This document shows, piece after piece, positions 35,401 to 49,400 of a DNA stretch of 64,000 nucleotides. Numbering within the stretch: the stretch's first letter is position 1; the number at the start of each line of letters is the position of its first letter. Origin of the DNA: Branchiostoma belcheri (Eukaryota > Chordata > Leptocardii > Amphioxiformes > Branchiostomatidae); the NCBI RefSeq assembly GCF_001625305.1, contig NW_017804353.1, positions 3,976,603-4,040,602 of the forward strand, given 5' to 3'. The notes below the pieces were generated by a model. That model did no database searches and was not told the DNA's origin. It saw nothing but the letters and a program-made list of their open reading frames with translations. Both the position numbers and the translations under genes were made by a program.

Positions 35401-38400
35401 AGACAGCAAGAAGAGACCGTTGAGTTAACGTCGAAGGTCTAGAAAATTAAGAAATCTCTCCTCGGTTATTTTTAGTGAGCACTCAATGGTCTCCGAGGTC
35501 TTTCTCAATTACTTCAACAAACAATGTCTTGTGGTCGCTCATTGGTTGCCCAACCGTCTCCGTCATAGAAACAGGCTAGGGAGATAGTCACATAGTAAGT
35601 TGAGTGTGTAGTGACCTGGATGCAAGACTGTTTCGAGGGCCTACACAGGCCATTTCCTCGGCTCTAGGGCGCGGGCCAAAATGCCCACAGGAAATTTTAC
35701 CACAGTCCCCCTAGATCTAACTTGGGGTGGGGGTGGTTTGTCGTGACATTTCCTCGTGGGAATTTTGGCCCTAGAGCCGAGGACCTAACCTAAGTAGGGC
35801 CTGGAGACAGTCTGATATCCAGGCTAGTCCTGTAACTGACCTGGTCTCTTGTTGTGCGGCGTGTTCTCGAGCCCCCGCGCCTTTAGGATGACGATGGTCA
35901 GTCTCTCCGCCGTGGGGAGGTAGGACGCCGTCAGGAGCAGGTCACCAAGGGCAGGCTTCTTCTAAACATCCAGACACAAAAAAATTTCTTCGTTCAAACA
36001 AGCTCAAAATCTTACTACATGTAGTAACCTAAGGCCAAACTATGTCGTCATAGACAGCAATTGAGTTGCAGATATATCGACGAGACATGCCGGTTCTAAC
36101 CCATTTATATACAAATAGGTAAATATATCAAAGAATGTTTAGACCTTAGAACAAGTAGTATTAGTTGACCCATCTATTGTTCTGTACGTAGGATATTTTC
36201 GTTGTACCCATGTATATTTGTCTGTATATCTACATGTCTTAGACCTTACGATAGTCGCTGTACTTTTTTTGTGTCAAGAAAATTCTCTCTATATTAGACT
36301 GAGTTCCAGTAAGTTTGTAAAACAGGTTATCCAGTGAAGTTTTCTCTGTAAATACCTCCGGCGTCCTGATCTTGTAAGACTCGATCATTTTCCAGAGCTC
36401 CACGCGCTCGCTCAGGTCCACGTTTTCCAGCGGTAGCAGCACCTGACCCACGCACTCGTCTCGCGAGAACTGGTCATAGTCAAACAACAGGAACCGTATC
36501 GTTCTATTCGGCAGGTCTGTAGGCGGAATTTCAAAAGCGAATTTCTCCTCAAATTCCGGGTCTAAAGTCTTCCTGTGTATTTTGGACTGCAGTGTTCTGG
36601 GTTCATCCGGCAGGACCGAGATTTTGAAGTAAGGATCGGCCGTGCCGCTGAACTCTCGCGCCTGGAGGTCACGTGCCTGGATCAGGCGAATGGTGAGGAT
36701 GCCCATGTCTCTGTTGTAGTGTAGAGCGAAGTGCAGCTCTCCGGCGTACTCTATGGTAGGCTCCTTGGTCTTCATCTAGGCATGGAATAAAACGTCACAC
36801 ATTTATTTAAATTGCAAACAATACAGTGCAATACAGTGGAAGCCCTGGCAATTACTAGTATCAATTGGACATATGGTATGGCATGTTTCCGAGCATTTTG
36901 TTAACCTCACACATTCAAAAGCTGATATGTGTTGACACTGTACACTTCGTATACGTTATTTTGACAACAAAGCCTATACTACTAGTATACTCGATTGTAC
37001 ACATTTGTCACATGATAGTCACGTGATGGTCACGTGATTGGGTGGCCACGTGACCCAGGTTCGGTTGGTTGACCAATCAGATGACGGACTCACCATCTCT
37101 AGTCGTTTGTACATCTCGGAGTTGGGGTCGAAGCTGGAGTTTTCCAACCGAGCAGACATGGAGGGTCGCCTTCTGCTGAAAGGCTGGACCTGACTGCCCA
37201 CCAGCTCCACAGTACTTCCTAATAACCAAGGGGAAACAACAGAAATAATGAAAGTTCATCTGTGTTGGAATTGGTAGTTAAAGGGGCCGACATCGTCTAC
37301 CAGATACCTTTGACCCAGTGTTAACGTCACACTTCAGAGAGGCCACGTGACAAGTCTCACTGGGTCAGTCTACTGATGAAGACCAGAGTGACTGGTCAAA
37401 AGCTCTAGTGAGAACATATTTACCTTTTTAGTGTGTGGGAACAAAAGTTTTACCTAAACAATGTTAACGAGTTTGAGGGATACTCGTGTAGCAACATGTA
37501 CTGTGTTAAAACACCTAACTATGCCCCCAAAAGACTTTGGAGGATATGAGATAAAAGGTTACTGGTTAAAGGTGACGCATTTTATCCGTCTTTTGATGAG
37601 TACTACTACTTTTCAGAGAACCATTTTTATAGTATTGAGATTCGTCGACGTGAAAAAGTTGCCGACGAAGTGGACATCTTGAAACGCGTGGAGCTGTTGC
37701 AAATGGATTTTGCCTTTCCTAGAACTCTCTCGGATTTGCACAGAAATGGAGTTTCGGGCCAATCCATTAGAGGAGAAGAGGCAAAGTGCTTCTGACTCAG
37801 TTTGTACACAAGTCACGAACAGCACCTGCGGTTCTAGAGTCCTTCACCTCAGACAGATCACAACAGAAGTACCTCTGACATTGATAAAATCTACACAAGG
37901 CATCTCAACAGAAGAATACATGATGATGGATTGTAAGTGGGGAAAATTACAAGGAAAGCATCGCAGATTATGGCTCTGCAGTCGACGAAATGTCTTGATA
38001 TTTTAATCCTGACAACTTGCAAGACTTCTCCTGTTATCGATATGCAATGTCAAACAATACATACATGTCTAACTTTTTTGCATGTACAGAGCTAGAGTTG
38101 TACATTTTTTAATGGCCCCGTTATAGTTTGTCGTGTTCCTTTCTTGTACTCCGGTTTCTGATACATAGCTATCTCATTTTTCTACATTTTGATATGTCTA
38201 AAACAATTTTCCAGTCGCCCACGCAGTAACTCCCATGAGTAGGATCTTTCTCCACGGTCCCTGCGTACTGTGGGACTGGCATCACGAAACGTTCATCAAT
38301 TTTACGTAATGCAAGCGTCTCGTCTGCTTTCCCTGTCAATCAAACGCGCCTGTGACATTTGATCTTATTGGAGAAGCGAGACGTAATGAGCGCCGCCCGC

Positions 38401-41400
38401 GGCTGAGACACGTCTTCTTGTTACAGAAATAGATTTCGTCTGTAACGTTATTAATTCCTGAGATGAGTGGTAACTATGTAGAACAGTTACTATACGTTGA
38501 TATTCCGGAAGTATGAGGGGTAAATCTATGTGCTTATATGATCGTTATATATTGTTTTAATGAAAAATTATGTACAGAGCAGTACATTTTCTTTTTATGA
38601 CCCCGTTATACTTTGTAATGTTCTTTTCTTGTACTCCGATTTCTGATACATAGCATGATACATACATCTCATTATTCTACGTTTTGAGATACGTTTCCTA
38701 GTTACAGAAATAGATTCCGTCCGTAACGTTATTAATTCCTGAGATGAATGGTAAATATGTAGAACTATACGTTGATATTCCGGAAGTGTCAAATGTAAAT
38801 CTATGTGATTATGTGATCGTTATATATCCACTAAAGCGACAGCCCTATTCTTTTGATGAAAAATTAAAAACCAATTTCCTTTTTCCGTGAAACTATTAAT
38901 GAAGGATGATGTATTGGGTGTTGTGTCTACTTCCTTACTTGGATGTTTTCCAGATGCGTGTGCCAATTACGTTTCGCATTAAGTAATCATACCGTGAAAC
39001 ATGTGGCTACAAATATTGACTTTGTGGGGTCGTGTGGCGTAACGGTAGAGTGTTCGTCTCGGAACCAAGAGGTCCCGGGTTCGAACCCTGCTATGCCACC
39101 GATCTTGTACCCTTGGGAAAGGCACTGAATTAGAGTTTGAACAGCGTGACAATATTAATGAGCCAGAAGTGTTTCTAGTTCTAGTCCTGACGCTCAGCTG
39201 TTTCGACAGCTATTGACCAACCGTGCGACAGCTTGCATTCGCCGATTTTTATTTTTCTCAGCCACCGCTTGTCAGTAAGAAAAAACAAAAAACAAAAAGG
39301 ATAGTTGGATAAGCATATGCCATATTGTCCGCCATCTTGGAATGGTTTGTCTACTCTGCAACCTTCGCTGCTAACGCGCTGACTTGTATCATGTTATTAC
39401 GTCCAGTTTTACCCGGGCTGAACCCTATCATTTACCTCTACAGATGATGCTTTGACATACACCTTCTCTGTTTTCAAGCAGTCCTAAGTGTACCTCATAG
39501 GGTCCTAAGTGTTGCTCATAAGGTGAATGATGGTGCCAACAACCCTGTTGACGGACCGCATATGTAGCTGGTGTAAGGCGAACCTATCTGTTACCATCTC
39601 CCTCATACTTCAGAAATGGGCGGCTTGACAACGTCCTTAAGCCTCAGCAAGCGGGAGAGTAATATGTGCCCCGGACCACGTCATCTGGTAAGACCCTACC
39701 CGGAGATAGGTAGCTCTTGATGGATTCTGCTATTATCCTTCAAAGGAAAGCTGCATGAATCTTACCCTCGGCCGCGGGACAGAACCGTTAGATGTGTATC
39801 GCGTCTGTTGAAGTGGTTTTAAAGTGCCGTCTGCAGTTACCTTTTTGCCAACGTGCATTTGTTTCCCCTTTAGTTTAAGTGTTCTCTCCGTAGGATTTCT
39901 CAAATGTGAAGTGACTGTCGTCGATGTATGACAACCTGAATGGCCTAAAGACATTATCAAGTACATTTCCGAACACGCACAGGCAAGCTTTCTCTACTTG
40001 TCTCTGACATACTATTTCCAGTAAAGTATTGATGACATTTTACATTCCATGAGCAAAGCAGAGTGTGGTTCACTTCTGTTATAATTTTCTATCGCTCACT
40101 GTGTCAAACACAGAACGAATTACAACTACGGGTACCGGCAATATATCACATTAGCGCCGTAAGACAAGTATATATTGCCCTCGACAGTACTCTAGCTAGC
40201 ATAGTTATTTCCTACCTACAGGTTCTCGGCGTCTTCGACAAAATACCAACGACATAACGGTGGTTTCTAGCGTCATATCACGTAGATGACGCGTCAGTGC
40301 GTGGCAGCGGTGCGTGAACAGCTAGAAGATGGAATTTTCCATGACGACGGCACTCCTACATACGTGCGCCACGACTCAAGCCAAATCAGGCGAGGTCGTG
40401 TCGGCATGCAGCTTTCAGACAAAAGTGCAGAGAAGTCACACATCCACAGCAGAAACTGCGTGACAGGGACGGTCTGTAGGGATCATCAGACCGAACATTA
40501 AGGTGCCAACTCACATCGCCGTCATGTCGCGGCAGGTGACCTCGGCGACACGATGCTCACTTCTGACACTTTGCTGTTAGTTTTTGGGAGAGCAGAAGTT
40601 TTCAGAGACAGACAGTTCATGCTATCAACCTTTCTTCTTACTGGCATAGCTTTCTGTGTAATGAAGGCTATAGACATCTGCTGCGAGTCTACCAATAGGA
40701 CATAGAATATGAAATTCAAGGAACGATTTAAGCTGGCTTCTGAAATGGGATCGGGGTACCATATGTCAGATCATACTGGTTTTACTTCTTACGTGTAACG
40801 CATTTTTTTTGCCTCACCAAAGAATGTGAGGTCTCTTCAGGTATTCCAAGAATTTTCAACTGAGAAATCATTATAGATTTACCGTTCTTGCAATTGCAAA
40901 GGCTTTAATGTCGTTGCAAGGTCGTCCATTTCTGGCATATACAAATGTATGCATTTTATCGTCACATTTCATATCACATCACGAACATAGTTCACGTAAT
41001 CCGAATCCATTCATCTGTAAAGTTCGCCTTTTTATCACCCAGAATTTACGCCTTCTGTCGGCAGACCCGCGGGCGCAACCGCCAGTGTTTTACAGACATT
41101 ACAGCCGCCCCTGTGAGCAAAGGTCTTTACAAATGATACATTTCCTTCTGGCGTGGCATTACTTATACGAAGGTATCAGCGCGGGAACTTCCTGACTGAA
41201 TCCGGAAAGGTCAGGCTAGTAATACCACTTCCGGAGGGAGTGACGGTAACAGCCCGTCGTAAGGCCACAGCAAGTAATTTTTATGGATGACATTAGCTCG
41301 CGTTAATTTTCGCCTGATTTCTGAAAGAAAAAAAAACAAGAAATTTTGTTGCCCTTTGACAGTGGTCAACATGCCGAAAATGCCATGCCAGGGCGTGGAT

Positions 41401-43406
41401 GGCAGATTAAGAGAGGAGATAATATAAGGCTCTAAGTTATCGTTTTGCCTTTTACTTTTATGCAGTGATGTACTTCATTCCTTTCATATATGATGCTCCC
41501 ACTGAATCAAAACCATTTGTACAATGATTGAAAACTTTTAACAAGGTTCATGATGCCAAAATTTGAACATATAGGAATCTTGCTTTTTTCCCGCCTTGCT
41601 TTTTTTCGCCCTATCGCATTAGATTTGGAGTCTGCCGAGGATGTCATCCATAAACTTAACATACTGTGGCCTAACCAGCAGATGGAGGGTCAGGCCGTAA
41701 GTAAATGGTAATCGAAACGTGACGCCGGTTTCGGTTAGTGCTGAAATACCACAGGGCGGGAGTAATAAGCTAAGCCTTGCCTTTAGCCCCGGACTAACAT
41801 ATACCATCGCGCTTGACGTAGCAGTTAAGCCATGGACAAATCATGACAAGCTTTGCAACGTATTGGAGCGTTCTTTCTGTCCAATTCGTACGTCATATTG
41901 GATTATAGATAATCCGCTCTTTAAAAATAACGACTGAAAAATGCCATGTCATCTGAAAATGTTAAATTTGAAAGATAAACCTATTTGAAAGTTCCATACC
42001 GAAATGTCCAACCGAAGCAGGCCGGCGGCAAATTTATCTACGTGTCTGACGCTCGTGGCGTTCATCTCTATTAGGACACTGTCGACAAGACGGTCGCCAA
42101 ATCCTCTTAACAGAGATAGCTGCTAATGCAAGTGGACAGCCGTGTCACCGGAGAGCCAGGAGCCAGACTCTAAACCGGCGCCACTACTTTACGCTGTGGT
42201 CAAATGACTGTTAAGTGGGCACGAGGATTACGGTTCATATGTGTAGTCAATTTTCACCCCATATGTTGATCTATGGATAAAACCTTTTTAAAAGCGCCAA
42301 TACAAGTAACAGCTGAAATGGCTCATCGTGACTGGACCATTGTATGATTTGTATAATAACTGCTATTTGTTATGTTACAGTAGCTTTTAGGAAGGGAGGA
42401 GCAACAGTGCTGAAATATCTGTATTGCCTCGTCCGGTTTAGAGAATCGTTTATTATTTCTGGCCTTTATTTATGCACCGATACAACAATAGCTACCTCAA
42501 CGTACGTTTGATTTGTACCAACTACTTCAAGGTTGCACTTATAATAATGGATTAACATTATAGTTTGTCAGACTAGATGCTTTTTTCAGAAGTTGATAGG
42601 GAGATTCTTGTTGGTAGATTGTATGGAGACCATTTTACCCCCAATTCGACCTTCCTGTCAGTCTGCGAGTGCACCATTGCCCTTCTCGCTTCTTATGAAT
42701 TTATCTAATGATAGTTTTATTATGTATCTGTTAAGTGTATCTGTTCATTATTTTTGGTGTGACCTGTACTTAGCCCAGTGTGGGAAAAATGACAATAAAG
42801 GTTGTTATTCGTCATTCTTATGTCGCTAATGTATTCAAATAGCTACGAACACAGGCATATTCGTGTACACTTAGAACAATACCTCCGCGTACGAAGGTAA
42901 TGATTTATCACATTGGCTTCAGTCCAGAGACCGAAGAAGCCATTCTACCGCCGTGCGGCACCAGAAGGATGAATCTTACTTAACCGGTGATAACACAAAG
43001 CTCGCGGACGGGAACGTCCCTTGAGACGTGTTATCTGAGTCATTACACAGCGGGTTACATAAGACAGGGGTCTTACCCTTTTAAAACTTTAAGACGTTTG
43101 GTTTCACCGTGTGTACAAAACTGCTTTTCGTGAATTTAGCTTTGGATTCTTAAGTTTTGAGTGCCAAACAATTGAATGAACTTAATTGCTCAACAGTTTG
43201 TACCTGTACAATTATTGTGCAATAAAGCTATTATTGCTCAACATTTGTATAGTGTATAATTTATGACAGTGACAAAGCAATAAATACAATAATTCTAGTC
43301 TATTCTAAAAACTATAATTGCAGAAATATGGACGTAAATGGCGAATTTACATAATGTTCGTTAAAGGTTTCTGTCCGTTACAATAGTTTCTCTCTTTTGT
43401 AAAGCG

Positions 43407-43439
<33 letters not shown>

Positions 43440-46400
43440 CCTAAGTACGTAGATATGTAGTCGGGACATGACATGATTAGGTTGAAAATAATTGTTTTTG
43501 GCAAGGAATGGCAATAAAATAGCAGCCAATGCGAAGCAAGGAAGCCTCACCTAGAAAAAAAACTAGTAATTTTCTATCAAAAAACAGAATACCTGATTGC
43601 GTCTCGGAGAGGGAAGCTGGAGAGGCATCGGGGTAAGTGGGGTACTTTCTGTAAGGCTTATTTATAGATACATGTATTACTTTTACTTTATGTATAGGTA
43701 TTAGAGTTTAGGGAGGCTCTATGTTTATGTCAATGTTTGCGTGAATGAATTGAAAAAAAAGGAAGCCTCACCTTCTCCTCCGGCTGACTTGAGTGCCGGT
43801 ACCCAGAATTCCTCTGCCAGCGGCGTTCCTGACGACTCTGAGGAGCTGGGGTGAGACTTGAGGGACGTCCGGCTGGGCGAGATGGTCACCGGGCCGCGGG
43901 CATGCTGGGGACGAGAGGAAGGCCGTTAGTGTGGGCCTTCTGGGAACGAGTCTGTTAGTTAGGGCCTTCTGGGAACGAGTCTGTTAGTTAGGGCCTTCTG
44001 GGAACGGGAAGGAGTCTGTTAATTTCGGCTATCCAAAAGGGCGCCAACGTCGAGAATGGTCAGAAGACGTTGTAGGCAAATATTTATGTAGAAATCTGTG
44101 ATAGTATGTAACGTCCATATCAATGTTAGAATCGAAAATCCCTATTGTTCTTAGTGTTTCTGACACGAATTTCTTAAAAAAAATGTTATTTATGAATATG
44201 ACTGCAATAAATTTGACTATAATACCTTTATTGTTCTACAAATGTATGAGACTCAACGCATGTCACTTTCTATCGCGTAAAAATAACTGTGTTCCGAATT
44301 GAAAGCTTTTCCTTGCACGGCCTCGGCGTCAGTCTCAACATCTGTGTTGGATGACGTGTCAAGGCGCTGTAGCCGCGGCAATCTGTGGTTTCAACCCCCC
44401 GCTTCACTCCGTCTGAAGTTTGTCGGCACGTCCCAACTCACGTGAAGGTCACCACATCCGTCACCACCAAACCGCCAGCACAGACGGGAAATAAATCGGC
44501 GGCGGCGCGGTGCGTGGGAGGACGGTCTAACCTTACGAGACCGGGGTGGTGGGCGGGAAATTGCGCCAGGGACGCCAGGGTGAACCACCGGGCCATTGGG
44601 CACAAATTAAACCAAGAAATTGGAGATTTTAGACAGCCGAGAAGAACTGGAGGGTCCCTTGCGCAATCCTCGGCTTCCTGAATTCCTGCTGGCTCCCGGC
44701 CAGAGCATTTCCTGTATCTGACCTTTTGGCCTCATGTCATTCTGCCTGTCAATCTTCCTACCCCCCACATGCTGCAAACCTGCTATGTCTGGACAAAATG
44801 CACCACCCAAAACAATACTTCCGCACACGGAAGTAATGAAGAAGAAAATACTATCCTTCTTGTAAGGATAGTATGACTATTGCTTGATAGTTTACTTGTC
44901 TAGAATCAACCGTAACTGCCAACAGTTCTTGATTTGAAATGCTAAAGAAGTCACCAACCCTGTAAACAATAGATTTACACGTAGGATGACTAGTTCAGTA
45001 CCGTGGACAGGGCAGCCCCTCTGTTGCGTCAGAAACTTTGGCTACTGGCGATTAACAACCTAGGGGATTAATCTTTTCTTTACTAAATTTGAGGAACTCA
45101 AAGACATTCATCCCATGTCTAGTATAATATGTTAACCCAGTCTTTTACATACCTCGGAGTTACCTATTCCACAAGCCCTGTACATGGTAACTAAGATTAT
45201 TTTACTAATTAAGACACAGCTCTGAGGCTTGATGAATCAGTTTAAAAACAGCTTCAATAGATAGATTTCATAATCAAAGATGTCGCATATAGACTTTCAC
45301 AGATAACAAAATTTCCTATCAAGGTTTTGGCAACCCTGGCTAGATTTACCACTGGTACATACAGTAGCAATCATACAGTGACTTTTAAGGACCCTGATAC
45401 ACAGCGGTAAGTCTAATAAGTCTTGGTGGACTTGGAATTGTTCCCTTATGTGGTATCCTCACAAGAAAGTTCATTCTTTTTTCGTCATAATGAGGCTCTG
45501 TGGCTTTATCTTTACTTCGGTGGTAATCCTGGTCTAGAACTTGTTCAGTTCAATGTTTAACAGAATCCAAGAGTTATGGTCGCACTTTACAACTTGATCC
45601 TGTTACGACCGATTACGACTGTCCATGCAGACAGCATGACCGCTAAAAGGACTTTAGACTGTCATTTTCTTTTTATTTACTTCATGATTCACCACGAAAT
45701 AAGGCTCATGAGAGCCACTCAGAATGTTTTGGGTTACTGTACAGACAGTGAGGACAGATGTTTGTTGACCTTAGACTTGAAAAGTTTAAGGTTATACCCA
45801 TATGGGAAACAATCACGTGGTAGCTTGTTCCATAGTGATGTTGTCTAGGAAAGAAACTTTCAGTATGGAACTTCCTCCTAAGAGATGGTGAATGGAGGAA
45901 GAAAGGGTGAGTTGCTTCAGTGGAAGTGGTGCTTGCAAGACGTGTCCGCCTTGCTGAGAATGTTCGAAGTGGGGGCACTAGCGAGTGAAGTTCCACGGAG
46001 CATACCGTGGAAATAGCGATAACACACCAGTCTGTCACTGGTGTGTTACAGACTGGGTGGTTATACTGGGGATCGTTAAGACTGATAGAAGTTATACCAT
46101 TCCCTGCGGCGTTTTTCCCATCTGGAAAGAAGCCATTTCAAAGTAGAAAGAAGATCCCAAAGTAAGGTCTGCAATTTTACAGTGACTTAACGGCTGGTAT
46201 GTAAACAGTTGGGCCGTTAACTCGGACGGTTTGATGGACCTTATATTGTTCCCTGTGGTGATATTCCAATTGAAGAGGTCATTTATTTTAATGAGGACAG
46301 GGTATTTTATCGTGTAATAAAGCTTTAAACTGGACAAGCGTTTAGAGTCGTAGATTCTGGCTGTTGTTATCTGTAGACGTAGAATCAAAGCAAGTTTCTG

Positions 46401-49400
46401 TAGTGTCTCTTATCAATCTTCGCCACCTTGTCTGCACGAAGTCGCTCGGAGCGTTTTGATGATAAATCAAATATTTTGAACTGTTTGAACACAAGATGGA
46501 TCGGGAGAGGGAATGCGTTGCATAACCTGTACATAGCATCGAGGTGGCAAGGTAGTCTTGTGGTTAGTTATAGGGTTGTCCTGGGTCTGTATCCCTTTCA
46601 GGCCTCAGTGTTGTAACCTTTGGAAAGGCACTTTACAGTGACTCAAACTCACTTGACTCAGGTGCTTGCGTTAAAGATCCCACCACACCTATCGAAAAGA
46701 GCAGGAGTCCTTCCCGGTGTGAGTGGTTCAAACCTTACAGTCTGGTCTAGCTTGACATCTTAAAAAGGTATCAATCTTCATGGCAAATCTTAATAAGGAA
46801 AGAAAGAAAACATTCGTATACTACTATACGCAAACAAGGGTACACAAACATATGCATAAAGAATATCTTTTTCCTGTTTACTTTTCAGAGACTTTTCAAG
46901 ACCCTAGCGAGTTCACTTACAGTGAACGTGAGCCTGACACCGCTCTGATTTCAGGATGGATGGCGGTTACATCTGAGGGGTCCCCGGCAGGTCAACATTC
47001 GTTCTGCTCGAAACAGCAAAATCAATACATAACCGCGAAGGCCGTTCAGTACCAAGGACGGGGGCGGTTGGGAAAAACTACCGATTAATTGTGCAACTTT
47101 CTGTGTTCATTCAATTTTACGTCTGGAAGGAGGCTCAGCTGCAGTGAAAAATCGAGGTACTAAACAAATGTACCGCAAACTGGAATGCACGATTATCCTC
47201 TAAGAGATAGGGAACTGGGTTTCTGCCTTCTTTTCCATGATAAATATTCTTTGCATTACTAGCCACTGCCTTGTACAATTTTGACATGGTCGTTGTGAGA
47301 ACACAAAATGACACTACACATTTCATGAACGTAAACTAGCCCCGAGTTTGTTGAACTTGCATGGATTGTTTCGGCTATCTGGAGACGTTTCATGTGTTTT
47401 TACCGACCGTATAACGCATACAGACGGCGTGTGGAACACGGGCGTGTAATGGTGATTTCACGGGGATTCAAACACAACTAGAAAGGTAGCATTTGCAAAG
47501 CAAATGCATAATGTTTACCTTCGCATATGGTCTGCTCTGTTACTCAAACACATTCATGTATATGGTGACAGGAGTTTAAATCCCTCCTGCTATGAAATTG
47601 CAACATGAGGTAACTCAACACTAGTTACCATGGTGACAGACGTCTGGTTCAGGTCATTGACCGTATTTGTTTGGAGAAGAAGAAGAGGAAGAAGAAACAG
47701 AGCAAAAATAATACGTTTTACGTCTGCGAAGGTAAACATAACAAGATACAAAAACCGTTCGTTCTTCTTCAGTACCAAGGCGGGTCTTCAGGAGTTTAAA
47801 ATCTAAATATTTCTAGCTATGATACCAAATTTCCTTTACAATTATCCATATCTTTTTGAGTCGTACTGTTCAACAACCACAAGCATCATTACAAAACCCA
47901 ATTTTTTTTGGGTGAAATATCTGCTTTAGGCATACACTAACAAGACCTACGAACGTTTTGATTGCTGTGATCTGTAGATTGTCTTGATATTTTAATGATT
48001 CTAATGATGGATTTTGAATACTAAATGTCACGTTTATGTCTGTAGAGCACCGTTGATATGGGTAATAAAACCCAGGAGTCTTATATCATGGAATTAGTTT
48101 TAGGCTTGAGTCGTAAATCGCAAATCATTATTGCATTGCGGAGCATGATAATGATGGTAAAATCTCTTAGCTTACGGCTGATGATATGTCATGATAGTAC
48201 TTCAATGGACGCTAGAAGAATGTAAGATAAGCAAGGCCGCACAGAATACATGTATTATGATGTTAAGAACTTCTATCTCAGGTAAATGTAGTATACAATG
48301 TACATTAACAATTATTTAGAACTCTAACACTTTAATTACCTAGAAACATTTTTAAACAAGTATTAACAGAATTTGTGAAGGGTTTCTGGTATATTTTGAG
48401 AAATTCTACTTCGCACCTTGTCGTCAGTATCTTATTTTGTGATAGAGATATGGCCGGTAAAGTCGTTACCAAGTCAATTGTACTTTGACAAAATAAATAC
48501 TTGTCTTCCATTATACCCACTTTCAAAACTATCTGCGCTAAAAATGTATTACTTGGCGTAGAAGCCCCGTCGTCACCCCGTAAGTCAGCCGTATGTTGGA
48601 TGTATTCCCAGGGACATTACCCTCCCACAGGGCCAGACAAGATCTGTCACGTTCGTACCTGACAGGCTACTCCGTCACGGGAGGGGCACCTGTCGTACTG
48701 AATCTGTGAAGGGTTTCTAGTACATTTTGTGAAATGGTGCTTCGTATCTTGATTCTTGTCTCATAATATTTTATTTTGTAATTTTTTGCCTACCGGTAAA
48801 ATCGTTACCAAGTCAGTCGTATTTTGACTGAAATAAATACTTGTCTTCCATAGCTACTTTCAAAACTGTCTGTGCAAAACAAAACTTCTAGCAAATGTAT
48901 TACTCGGTGTAGAAGCCCCGTCTTCACCCCGTAAGTCAGCCGTATGTTGGATCTATTCCCAGGGACATTACCCTCCCACAGGGCCAGACAACACCAGTCA
49001 CGCTCGTACCTGACAGGGCTGTACCATCACGGCAGGGGCACCTGTCGTACAGAATCTGTGAAGGTTTTCTAATACATTTTGTGAAATGGTGCTTCGTATC
49101 TTGTCTCATGATATTTTATTTTGTAATTTTTTGCCAGCCGGTAAAATCGTTACCAAGTCAGTCGTATTTTGACTGAAACAAATACTTGTCTTCCATTATA
49201 CCTACTTTCAAAACTGTCTGTGCAAAACAAAACTTCTAGCAAATTTATTACTCGGTGTAGAAGCCCCGTCGTCACCCCGTAAGTCAGCCGTATGTTGGAT
49301 GTATTCCCAGGGACATTACCCTCCCACAGGGCCAGACAAGATCTGTCACACTCGTACCTGACAGGCTACACCGTCACGGGAGGGGCACCTGTCGTACAGA

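Larger units (their letters stand above)
37441..43592. other. Long intron of the synaptotagmin-like gene
   Basis: Apart from the repeats listed separately, no coding sequence is supported. The open frame at 37.6-38.0 kb has no family resemblance. Confidence 0.4.

Noticed and set aside
39024-39125. A functional tRNA gene
   Set aside because: Both boxes are present, but neither the acceptor nor the T stem pairs properly from the A-box register, and it continues into SINE-type sequence.
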